Origin: Flavobacterium aquicola
Lineage (GTDB): Bacteria; Bacteroidota; Bacteroidia; Flavobacteriales; Flavobacteriaceae
Assembly (NCBI RefSeq): GCF_003385115.1
Contig: NZ_QUNI01000005.1
Span: 128,446-192,445 of the forward strand
Length of the DNA: 64,000 nucleotides
Direction: 5' to 3'
This document shows, in pieces, positions 56,772 to 63,879 of this stretch. Every line of letters begins with the position of its first letter. The stretch's first letter is position 1. The position numbers and the translations under genes are program-made. Below the pieces are notes generated by a model. The model was given only the letters and a program-made list of their open reading frames with translations, had not been told where the DNA came from and made no database searches.

Positions 56772-58637
56772 ATGCGAAAACTCATTTTATTCCTCTTTTT
56801 TTCTGTAAATCTTTTTGCCCAGAAACAGGGCTACTGGCAGCAGCATGCCGATTACAAAATGGACGTCACTATGGATGTCAAAACCTACCTGTACAAAGGA
56901 AAACAAGAACTGATTTATACTAACAACTCCTCGGATACACTCAAAAAAGTATACTATCACTTATATAATAATGCTTTCCAGCCGGGCAGTGAGATGGATG
57001 CCAGAATCCAAACTATCAAAGATCCCGATCCGCGTATGGCAGCCAAGATAAAAGTGGACGGAAAAGATGTGAAAGAAAGCCGGCTCAAAAACCTCAAGCC
57101 AAATGAAATAGGGTATTTAAAAATCTCTAATTTCAAACAGGATGGCGTTGCTGCCACGGCAAAGGAATCGGGAACGATTCTGGAAGTGACTTTGGCCAAG
57201 CCAATCTTGCCTAATTCAAAAACAGTTTTAACTCTGGATTTTGACGGTCAGGTGCCGGTACAGATTCGCCGTTCGGGACGAAACAATTCAGAAGGTGTCG
57301 AATTATCGATGGCGCAATGGTATCCAAAAATGGCCGAATTTGATTTTGAAGGCTGGCATGCAGATCCGTACATCGCTAGAGAATTTCACGGTGTCTGGGG
57401 GAATTTTGATGTAAATATTACTATCGACAAAGAGTATACGCTGGGCGGAACGGGTTATCTGCAAAATCCAAACGAGATAGGACATGGATATCAGGATGCA
57501 GGAGTAAATGTGGTATATCCCAAAAAAGCCAAAACGATAACATGGCATTTTCTGGCGCCAAATGTTCATGATTTTACCTGGGCAGCCGACAAAAATTACC
57601 AGCACGATATAGTAAAAGGAGCAAACAATGTCGACCTGCATTTCCTTTTCAAAAACACGCCTTCGGTAGTAGAGAACTGGCAAAAAGTAGAGCCGCTGCT
57701 GGTAAAAGTGCTGGATTATTACAATAAAACAGTAGGGGACTATCCGTACAAACAATATTCATTTATTCAGGGAGGCGACGGCGGTATGGAGTATGGCATG
57801 TGTACCCTTATGCTGGGCAACGGAACTCCCGAAGGGATTTTCAGTACCGCCTCACATGAGTTTGGACACTGCTGGTTTCAGCACATTCTGGCGTCCAATG
57901 AATCGAAACACCCCTGGATGGACGAAGGCTTTACCACATATATCGAATATTTGGTAAAAAATGAATTAAAAACCAAAAAAGAAGAAAACGCATTCACAAA
58001 AGTGTATGCATCCTATTATAATTTAGTACAGTCCGGAAAGGAAGAACCGTTAAGCACCCATGGAGACCACTTCAATGAAAACCGTTCTTACAGTACATCA
58101 TCTTATTATAAAGGATGTATATTCCTGTCGCAGCTGGGGTATATAATCGGTCAGGATAATTTGAACAAAACGATAAAAAGATATTACCAGGACTTCAAAT
58201 TTAAGCACCCGGGGCCAAACGATATTAAGAGAACCGCCGAGCGTGTTTCGGGAGCCAATCTCGATTGGTACCTGCTGGAGTGGACACAAACCGTAAATAC
58301 CATCGATTACGCAATTAAAGATGTTAAAGAAGATGGCGAAAAAACCACGGTAGCACTGGAAAGAATCGGCCGCATGCCAATGCCTATTGACCTATTAGTC
58401 GAATATACCGACGGAACAAAAGAAAGCTTCTATATCCCATTACGAGATATGAATTTCGAAAAAGAGAATCCCAATCCAGCCATTACCCGAACTGTTCTTA
58501 ACGATTGGACATGGGCCAGTCCTAATTATGAGTTTAGCATTTCTAAACCTAAAACTGCAATTAAGAAAATCACGATCGACCCAAGCGGCATGATGGCCGA
58601 TGTCAAGCAGAGTGATAACGTTTATGAAGTGAAATAA
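56772..58637 (+). CDS. M1-family metallopeptidase (aminopeptidase N-like)
   Basis: This 621-residue exported enzyme has a signal peptide (1 to about 16, LFAQ), an N-terminal beta domain, and the M1 zinc site HEFGH (near 362) with the third ligand Glu in MDEGFTTY (near 385). GGMEYG replaces the usual GAMEN exopeptidase motif. I chose the ATG at 56772 because an upstream in-frame start lies within the preceding terminator. The gene is followed by a terminator hairpin. Confidence 0.92.
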   Translation: MRKLILFLFFSVNLFAQKQGYWQQHADYKMDVTMDVKTYLYKGKQELIYTNNSSDTLKKVYYHLYNNAFQPGSEMDARIQTIKDPDPRMAAKIKVDGKDVKESRLKNLKPNEIGYLKISNFKQDGVAATAKESGTILEVTLAKPILPNSKTVLTLDFDGQVPVQIRRSGRNNSEGVELSMAQWYPKMAEFDFEGWHADPYIAREFHGVWGNFDVNITIDKEYTLGGTGYLQNPNEIGHGYQDAGVNVVYPKKAKTITWHFLAPNVHDFTWAADKNYQHDIVKGANNVDLHFLFKNTPSVVENWQKVEPLLVKVLDYYNKTVGDYPYKQYSFIQGGDGGMEYGMCTLMLGNGTPEGIFSTASHEFGHCWFQHILASNESKHPWMDEGFTTYIEYLVKNELKTKKEENAFTKVYASYYNLVQSGKEEPLSTHGDHFNENRSYSTSSYYKGCIFLSQLGYIIGQDNLNKTIKRYYQDFKFKHPGPNDIKRTAERVSGANLDWYLLEWTQTVNTIDYAIKDVKEDGEKTTVALERIGRMPMPIDLLVEYTDGTKESFYIPLRDMNFEKENPNPAITRTVLNDWTWASPNYEFSISKPKTAIKKITIDPSGMMADVKQSDNVYEVK

Positions 58638-58675
58638 CCATTCCCAAAAATAATCAGGGCGTGCCACCATAAAGA

Positions 58676-58718
58676 AAAGGGGCCAAATCATCTAGACCGG
58701 TGATTCGGCCCCTTTCCT
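58676..58718 (+). terminator. Terminator after the M1 gene
   Basis: A 15-bp stem (58676-58690 with 58701-58715; core GGGGCC/GGCCCC, one mismatch) ends in a short T/C-run. Confidence 0.75.
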
Positions 58719-58820
58719 TTATGCTGTCGGGCTATCCATGCTGCTGCGGCAGCTTATTCCTATCCCTCACGCGGGTTCAGTATTCAGGTTTCAGATTACA
58801 GCAGTTGCCGTAATACTAAC

Positions 58821-58849
58821 AGCCCCATTATTAATAAAGGGCTTTTTTG
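58821..58849 (+). terminator. Second terminator-like hairpin
   Basis: AGCCC (58821-58825) pairs with GGGCT (58839-58843), followed by TTTTTT. No gene precedes it at this spot, so it may be a remnant. Confidence 0.5.
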
Positions 58850-58972
58850 TGGCCGAAAGCAACTAAAAAACAGTCCAATAGGGATGCTTATAGGCAGCGT
58901 TACCCCCATAAAAACCCAGCATACCCCCTATAAATAGGTAGTATGGGAGGTAAAATAGGGGGCATTAGGGAG

Positions 58973-59158
58973 TATTAATAGGGGCAAAGGGGGTGTTTAT
59001 GGTATATCTAGGGGGTATTAATAGGGGCAAAGGGGGTGTTTATAGTATGTCTAGGGGGTATTAATAGGGGCAAAGGGGGTGTTTATGGTATGTCTACGGG
59101 GTATTAATAGGGGTAAAGGGAGTGTTTATAGTATAGTCTAGGGGGTATTATACCCCCT
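58973..59158. repeat. Four 43-bp G-rich tandem repeats ending in a palindrome
   Basis: TATTAATAGGGG starts units at 58973, 59016, 59059 and 59102; the periods are 43, 43, 43 and then 44 to a partial fifth at 59146. Each unit carries G4 and G5 runs (AGGGG, AAAGGGGG, TAGGGGG). The block ends in AGGGGGTATTATACCCCCT (59140-59158), a perfect stem-loop. The rest of the 695-bp gap (58638-59332) holds the two hairpins above, C-rich sequence near 58911-58930 and the hairpin at 59234-59261; I see no gene. Confidence 0.8.
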
Positions 59159-59233
59159 AATAACAGATTCTTTTCACAAAAAAGCACTAAAGGAAATTCT
59201 TTCCATTAAAAAAATAAGAGCTATGTTTGTAAG

Positions 59234-59261
59234 ACAAAGCCACCGTTATTGGGTGGTTTGT
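59234..59261. terminator. Hairpin ahead of the cassette array
   Basis: ACAAAGCCACC (59234-59244) pairs with GGTGGTTTGT (59252-59261) with one bulged base. It lies about 30 bp before the first cassette boundary candidate. Confidence 0.5.
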
Positions 59262-59332
59262 TCTGATTTTATCAGGGCTATATGTAAGTTGGCAAAAAAT
59301 TTAAAAACACAAAACTTAAAATAGAGTACTCC

Positions 59333-59725
59333 GTGAAAGAGCAGCATTATAAATATTTAGCAATAACATTTTTCCTTATAATCATTTGGATTTTGGTTGG
59401 ACTTTTTAGTTCATACGATAATCAAAATTCTATCTTCAGTACTTGGTCTTTGTACTTTTATTTAGGCGGAAGTATGATGTTGGGAATAGCTCTTACAATA
59501 ATTGTTTTAGCATTGAGATTGATCTTCTTTAAAAAAGAAAAGTTTAAAAATAATTTATTTTATGTTTTCTGTGGGTTCCTGAATATGATAATTTGCATCA
59601 TTTGGTTTGTAACACTGTTAATGAAAATGATATCGATTGATTATAAATTAACCGAATTAGGAATCCCAAGTTTTTGTTTAGCAATTATTATTTTGACAGA
59701 CTTATATTTTCCAAAAAGTCAATAA
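59333..59725 (+). CDS. Cassette 1: four-helix membrane protein
   Basis: The 130-residue product starts at a GTG and has four hydrophobic helices (about residues 7-26, 35-60, 70-95 and 105-122). No family is recognised. It is the first of seven small plus-strand genes, each followed by an attC-like repeat. Its left boundary may be GTTGGCAA at 59288-59295, which is nearly complementary to TTGCTAAC at the left end of the repeat that follows it. Confidence 0.6.
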   Translation: MKEQHYKYLAITFFLIIIWILVGLFSSYDNQNSIFSTWSLYFYLGGSMMLGIALTIIVLALRLIFFKKEKFKNNLFYVFCGFLNMIICIIWFVTLLMKMISIDYKLTELGIPSFCLAIIILTDLYFPKSQ

Positions 59726-59747
59726 AGTAGTGTCAGAATAAAGCATA

Positions 59748-59880
59748 TTGCTAACAGCTACAACAGATTTAGGCATTTGGCTTAATGGAAAGATGGTTTT
59801 GTATCTGGATGATTTGGCAAATCCGAAGAATGGACTTAATTTAGTCCCAAACCCGCTGTAGTACCAGAACGTGGTAGCAA
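59748..59880 (+). repeat. attC-like site 1
   Basis: This 133-bp repeat starts TTGCTAACAGCTAC and ends CAGAACGTGGTAGCAA. Inner arms (CTACAACAGATTTAGG and CCCAAACCCGCTGTAGT) can pair. It is the most diverged copy at its right core (GTGG instead of GTTN). Confidence 0.7.
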
Positions 59881-59907
59881 ATTAAACATATAACGATTAA
59901 AAAGAAA

Positions 59908-60432
59908 ATGAAATTTGAATTAAAGTTTGATGAGAATATTTATAGAAATCAAATGGATTTGCTTCGGGATTTAGCTTGGAAAGATAAAATCGCGTACTAT
60001 AAAAACTCACATTTTCTTGGCATAATTTTACTTATAATCGGTTCTTTACTTTTTTTTGACAGACCTAGTTTTTTTGGATTTGTATTGATAATTTTTGGTT
60101 TAGGAATTTTAATTCCATACTTCTATTATTATTTTAAGATAAAGTCCTCATATAAAGGATTTGAAGAAGTAAAAACTAAAGAAATAGAGGCGTGTCAAAA
60201 CATAGCAACTTTTACTTGGGAATTTACTGAGCAAGGTCTAATCTCCAAAGTCCAAGACAATGAAAGAATGCTTGAATGGAAAGAATTTATAACGTATTTA
60301 ATAAAAGAGAATAACTTGTTCCTTATTACAGAAAAATACGAACCTATGATTTTAGGAGAAACTGAAGTTGGCGAAGAAAACTTTAAGAAAATATTAGATT
60401 TCGTTGAAAAAAGAGTCACAGAAAAAAAATAA
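59908..60432 (+). CDS. Cassette 2: YcxB-like membrane protein
   Basis: This 174-residue protein has two adjacent hydrophobic helices (about residues 37-51 and 54-75) and a C-terminal domain with FTWEFTEQGLISKV and LEWKEFITYLIKENN, which resembles the YcxB-like domain. The start is 27 bp after site 1 and the stop 2 bp before site 2, as expected for a compact cassette. Function unknown. Confidence 0.65.
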   Translation: MKFELKFDENIYRNQMDLLRDLAWKDKIAYYKNSHFLGIILLIIGSLLFFDRPSFFGFVLIIFGLGILIPYFYYYFKIKSSYKGFEEVKTKEIEACQNIATFTWEFTEQGLISKVQDNERMLEWKEFITYLIKENNLFLITEKYEPMILGETEVGEENFKKILDFVEKRVTEKK

Positions 60433-60434
60433 TA

Positions 60435-60573
60435 TGCTGGTAACAGCCCACTACAATGGATTTGGGCAATTGGTTTAATAGAAAAATGGTTTTGTATTTG
60501 AATGATTTGGCAAATCCAAAGAACGGGCTTAATTTAGTCCCAAACCCGCTGTAGTACCAGAACGTTATGCAAC
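60435..60573 (+). repeat. attC-like site 2
   Basis: The 139-bp repeat starts TGCTGGTAACAGCCC and ends CAGAACGTTATGCAAC. Inner arms ACTACAATGGATTTGGG and CCCAAACCCGCTGTAGT pair at 14 of 17 positions plus a G-T wobble. Confidence 0.8.
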
Positions 60574-60583
60574 ATTTTACAAA

Positions 60584-61000
60584 ATGAGAATATTCGACTT
60601 TCTTAAGAGAAAAAACAACTGTCAAGACAATATATCGGAATCAGAAGCCGAATTTGAAATGCATAGTGCTAAACCCCTTTTCAGTTATCTCAGCCTGAAG
60701 TTAGAAAACGCTGTGACCTATGAAGACTTATTTAATTTGTGCTTTGCTCTGTTTTGCACATTAGATATTCTACCTGAAAATCTAAAAACTTTGAAACTTT
60801 CGAAAGAGGTTTTAGCTATGACTTTTGCAAAATTAGCAAGAGAAAGGAAAATCATTAATTTTAATACAAACAAATCAATCGAGTTAATGTTTAACGACAT
60901 TTCGGATGAAAAGCATTGGATAGAACAAATTAAAGTACATATGATTGCTAACAAATGGCCTAATAAAGAAAGTGCTAGAATATTACTGGAAAGAAGTTGA
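60584..61000 (+). CDS. Cassette 3: uncharacterised soluble protein
   Basis: I do not recognise this 138-residue protein. It is mostly helical by composition, without signal peptide or membrane segments; a GKI/Lys-rich N-terminus (MRIFDFLKRKNN) is followed by acidic and helical stretches. It starts 10 bp after site 2 and ends 16 bp before site 3. Its cassette has perfectly complementary ends: GTTATGCAAC and GTTGCATAAC. Confidence 0.6.
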   Translation: MRIFDFLKRKNNCQDNISESEAEFEMHSAKPLFSYLSLKLENAVTYEDLFNLCFALFCTLDILPENLKTLKLSKEVLAMTFAKLARERKIINFNTNKSIELMFNDISDEKHWIEQIKVHMIANKWPNKESARILLERS

Positions 61001-61016
61001 CCTTGAAAGAAAAAAC

Positions 61017-61153
61017 GTTGCATAACAGCTACAACGGATTTGGGCATTTGGCTTAATTGAAAGATGATCTTGTATTTGTGATGATTTGGCATATCCGAAG
61101 AATGGGCTTAATTTAGTCCCAAACCCGATGTAGTACCAGAACGTTACTGGCAA
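61017..61153 (+). repeat. attC-like site 3
   Basis: The 137-bp repeat starts GTTGCATAACAGC and ends CAGAACGTTACTGGCAA. The left 10-mer is the exact complement of the right 10-mer of site 2, the state expected if both came from one circular cassette. Confidence 0.8.
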
Positions 61154-61160
61154 TTATACA

Positions 61161-61640
61161 ATGAAAGAGAAACTTATAATTTTAATCGGAATATTTTTTT
61201 TATTTATTGGTTGGAAAAAAGAATCAAAACCTAACCTCCTGCAATACATAAATCGCGTAAACAAATTGGAAATCCTAACTGTTGACGATAAATGCGGAGA
61301 ATGGGGCGGAAATGAAAGAATGTTAACAATTTATCGAGACGATTTAAAAGGACAGCTTTTAGGTGATTACATTGAAAAAGTGAAGAATTGTAAAGACAAA
61401 AAAGAAGCGCAAATCACAAAATCTATTAAGCGAATTAAACTTACTCAACAAGAAACCGAATTAATTCTTGAAAGTGTGAATGAACTTTGTGAAAAAAAAT
61501 TAAACAGAGAAGATTATCCAAGCCATAGCGGAATATTTAACCGAATTATGCTAAGCGATTCTTCAATAGTAATAAAGGATTTTCCTTCTGTTGAGTTAAC
61601 GAGCTTAAATAAATTAGTTACTGAATTGAAGAAAAAATAA
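61161..61640 (+). CDS. Cassette 4: uncharacterised exported or anchored protein
   Basis: The 159-residue product has an N-terminal hydrophobic segment (about residues 4-18, LIILIGIFFLFIGW) that could be a signal or anchor, then a charged domain with three cysteines. No family is recognised. The ATG is only 7 bp after the site 3 core, and the stop touches site 4, so there is no room for a promoter of its own. Confidence 0.6.
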   Translation: MKEKLIILIGIFFLFIGWKKESKPNLLQYINRVNKLEILTVDDKCGEWGGNERMLTIYRDDLKGQLLGDYIEKVKNCKDKKEAQITKSIKRIKLTQQETELILESVNELCEKKLNREDYPSHSGIFNRIMLSDSSIVIKDFPSVELTSLNKLVTELKKK

Positions 61641-61779
61641 CTGCTGTTAACAGCTACTACAACGGATTTGGGCAATTGGCTTAATGGAAAGATGGTTTTG
61701 TATCTGGATGATTTGTCAAATCCGAAGAATGGGCTTAATTTAGTCCGAAACCCGCTTCAGAAGCGGGACGTTGTACGAC
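61641..61779 (+). repeat. attC-like site 4 (variant right arm)
   Basis: The 139-bp repeat starts CTGCTGTTAACAGC and ends GCGGGACGTTGTACGAC. Its right arm reads CCCGCTTCAGAAGCGGG, a self-pairing hairpin, instead of CCCGCTGTAGTACCAG seen in the others. Confidence 0.78.
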
Positions 61780-61810
61780 AGTTTAAAAGACCATCATCAA
61801 AAATTCACCA

Positions 61811-62155
61811 ATGAAAAAAAGTAAAACGAGAATAGTTCTAATCGGCTTAATCATTTTGGTTTTAGGTTTTGTTGCCATAAAAAACTTGTTTGAAATTCCA
61901 GAAAATCCTCATACAGAATTTATTGCTCGTCAAAAATTCTCGGGAATTATTCAAAAAAAATATACTGATACAATTTCTGAAGTACAGCAAATTTTGGTAG
62001 ATGGGAAAAAGTATTATGTGGATAAAGAGTTTTACAATCAGTTAAATATCGGGGATTCAGTTTCAAAAAAACTGTATGAACTTAATGCAATAATTTATAA
62101 AACTGATGGAAGAATAATTCAATACGACTTAATAAATACTAAAAAAAAGCAATAG
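61811..62155 (+). CDS. Cassette 5: small anchored protein
   Basis: This 114-residue protein has an N-terminal membrane anchor (about residues 7-25, IVLIGLIILVLGFVAI) and a beta-rich domain. No family is recognised. Site ends match: GTTGTACGAC before and GTCGCAAAAC after (8 of 10 complementary). Confidence 0.6.
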   Translation: MKKSKTRIVLIGLIILVLGFVAIKNLFEIPENPHTEFIARQKFSGIIQKKYTDTISEVQQILVDGKKYYVDKEFYNQLNIGDSVSKKLYELNAIIYKTDGRIIQYDLINTKKKQ

Positions 62156-62166
62156 ATTAAAAAACC

Positions 62167-62304
62167 GTCGCAAAACAGCTACTACAACAGATTTGGGCAT
62201 TTGGCTTAATGGAAAGATGGTTTTGTATTTGGATTATTTGGCATATCCGAAGAATGGGCTTAATTTAGTCCCAAACCCGCTGTAGTACCAGAACGTTGTG
62301 CGAC
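62167..62304 (+). repeat. attC-like site 5
   Basis: The 138-bp repeat starts GTCGCAAAACAGC and ends CAGAACGTTGTGCGAC. Inner arms are ACTACAACAGATTTGGG (62181-62197) and CCCAAACCCGCTGTAGT (62270-62286), pairing at 14 of 17 positions. Confidence 0.8.
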
Positions 62305-62332
62305 ATGTTACTTGAAAATCAGAATAAACAAC

Positions 62333-62851
62333 ATGAAAAACTTACTATCTATAATTCTTATTATCTCGATTGTTTTGACATCGTGTGAAGATTCAATGCC
62401 TGTAATCAACAAAGAATATAAACTTCAATATGATAGAAATAGTAACATATATTTGGTTAAAATTAAGAATGAAGAAGCACTTATAGGAGGGCATATCATG
62501 TTTTATGGTTACAACAAAAATTTTATCATTGTTCAACAAAAATTCCCGCAGAATATAACAGAAGCAAATCTAGCAAATAATTATAATGATAGACAAAAGG
62601 CTGTTTTTAAAAGTAATTTGTCTGAATACTATATTTTTAAAATTGATACCGACAGTGTGTTTGGACCTTTTGATAAAAAGGAATATTTAAGTGTACGCAA
62701 AAGCCTTAACATACCATCAATTTTAAAATTAAATCATTCAACACTTTCGCATTATACAAATGGACAACGTAAAGATGTTGGTTATAAAATCATGGATGAA
62801 GATGTGATTGACATTAAAAATTTGGAAGGAAACGAAAGCGTCTATTTTTAA
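62333..62851 (+). CDS. Cassette 6: DUF3997-like lipoprotein
   Basis: The 172-residue lipoprotein has a signal ending LTSCEDS (cysteine near residue 18). The C-terminal part (FGPFDKKEYLSVRKSLNIP) resembles DUF3997 proteins, from memory. The ATG at 62333 gives a clean signal peptide; an upstream TTG at 62312 would add seven residues. It lies 28 bp after site 5 and 15 bp before site 6. Confidence 0.6.
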   Translation: MKNLLSIILIISIVLTSCEDSMPVINKEYKLQYDRNSNIYLVKIKNEEALIGGHIMFYGYNKNFIIVQQKFPQNITEANLANNYNDRQKAVFKSNLSEYYIFKIDTDSVFGPFDKKEYLSVRKSLNIPSILKLNHSTLSHYTNGQRKDVGYKIMDEDVIDIKNLEGNESVYF

Positions 62852-62866
62852 TGAATAGAAAAACAC

Positions 62867-63118
62867 GATCGCACAACAGCCACTACAATGGATTTGGGCA
62901 ATTGGCTTAATGGAAAGATGGTTTTGTATCTGGATGATTTGGCAAATCCGAAGAATGGGCTTAATTTAGTCCCAAACCCGCTGTAGTCCCAAGACGTCAG
63001 GCTGTGAAAAAACCTCCTCAAATTTAGAAAGTATTCGGAGGGCTGCCAAAGAAAAATCTCAAACATGAGATTCTCACGAGGCAGATTTTAGTTTTTTCAC
63101 AGTCTGACGTTGGGCGAC
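62867..63118 (+). repeat. attC-like site 6, split by a MITE-like insertion
   Basis: The site starts GATCGCACAACAGCC and reads through CTGTAGTCCCAAGACGT at 62997; after removal of the insert and one ACGT it continues TGGGCGAC (63111-63118). The restored site is 139 bp with right core GTTGGGC, a perfect fit to GTTRRRY. Confidence 0.8.
62998..63106. mobile_element. 109-bp MITE-like element inside attC-like site 6
   Basis: The element has 16-bp inverted ends CAGGCTGTGAAAAAAC (62998-63013) and GTTTTTTCACAGTCTG (63091-63106), matching at 15 of 16. It is flanked by a 4-bp duplication ACGT (62994-62997 and 63107-63110). Inside are CCTCC/GGAGG, CTGCC/GGCAG and AATCTC/GAGATT stems. It has no coding capacity and would need a transposase from elsewhere. 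Taking it out restores the host site. Confidence 0.75.
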
Positions 63119-63148
63119 ATAATATAAATAACAAATCGGAAAAAAACA

Positions 63149-63637
63149 ATGAATACATTTCAATTACCTGAAGTTTGGATTTCATCAATTGAACATCTTG
63201 ATAAAACAACTATAATAAATTCTGAAAATAAGTGGTGGAAACAAATTATTGGAATCCAAAAAATTGATCCTGAATTTCCACAAGTCAAAGCTTCCGCATT
63301 TACTTTTCCGTTAGTCTATTTTTCAATTGGCGAAATTAAAGTTATTCCAGAAAAATTAGAATATAGTGCGAAAATATTTGAAGCTAAACCAAACATGCAA
63401 TATAAAAATATCCAAAATGATTTAAATTTTGATTTACTATTCAATCAAATTGATAAAATTTCTATTTATAAATATCCAAAACCTTATCTTGAAAAATTTA
63501 ATTATCCTTGGATAAAAATAAGATTGAAAAATGGGAAAACAATTTTAATTTCAAGCGCTATGAAAATTGGACAAATTGAAAATGGACTTAAAGAAACAAC
63601 TGCTCTATATCATTTCTTACAAAATTACGTCGCCTAA
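63149..63637 (+). CDS. Cassette 7: uncharacterised protein
   Basis: I do not recognise this 162-residue soluble protein. It starts 30 bp after the repaired site 6 core, and its stop (GCC TAA) lies inside the next boundary motif GTCGCCTAAAAC (63629-63640), which is complementary in part to GTTGGGCGAC at its left end. No signal peptide or membrane helix is seen. Confidence 0.6.
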   Translation: MNTFQLPEVWISSIEHLDKTTIINSENKWWKQIIGIQKIDPEFPQVKASAFTFPLVYFSIGEIKVIPEKLEYSAKIFEAKPNMQYKNIQNDLNFDLLFNQIDKISIYKYPKPYLEKFNYPWIKIRLKNGKTILISSAMKIGQIENGLKETTALYHFLQNYVA

Positions 63638-63803
63638 AACGTTAGTGGTAATTTTAGTGAGCCAACTAAAAAAAACAAAAGGCTCGCTGACAGCAAATGA
63701 ATCCAATTTTCGTCAAATATGTCTGCAAAGAGTTAGTTTAGCTCTAGCAGTGAATTACCCCCCCCCGCTAGCGTGAGCGTCCCGCTCGTGAACACTAACA
63801 CCA
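63629..63803. other. Degenerate right end of the cassette array
   Basis: GTCGCCTAAAAC is followed directly by GTTAGTGG (63641-63648) without the roughly 115-bp site body. CACTAAC at 63793-63799 is the exact complement of GTTAGTG and could close a further small or decayed cassette. I see no convincing gene between them. Confidence 0.35.
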
Positions 63804-63863
63804 AGCTAAAACAATTATAAATTAGCAATAGGTGCGAGCGAGACGCTCTCACTAGCGGAGAGA
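63767..63863. repeat. Long imperfect inverted repeat near the window end
   Basis: A GC-rich 24-bp arm starting CGCTAGCGTGAGCGTCC just after a run of nine Cs (63758-63766) faces an inverted copy containing CGAGCGAGACGCTCTCAC near 63835-63860; 21 of 24 positions match. It stands out sharply from the AT-rich surroundings. Confidence 0.6.
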
Positions 63864-63879
63864 TGCTGAAATAGTAGTA

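Noticed and set aside
58973..59158. CRISPR array
   Set aside because: The 43-bp units follow one another without spacers, and no cas gene is nearby. They are tandem repeats.
60416..63066. Minus-strand open frames at 60416-60625, 60718-61092 and 62848-63066 that share a peptide like YSGFGTKLSPFFGFAK
   Set aside because: The shared peptide is just the reverse reading of the attC-like repeat. The frames run across cassette boundaries and into gene shadows, so they are not a protein family.
62998..63106. A gene-less cassette between two sites instead of a MITE
   Set aside because: The ACGT duplication and exact restoration of the site on removal fit transposition better than cassette insertion.
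59748..63118. Repeats as simple dispersed terminators or REP elements
   Set aside because: They have no T-run, are 133-139 bp long, and their ends covary across the gene between them, which fits recombination sites better.
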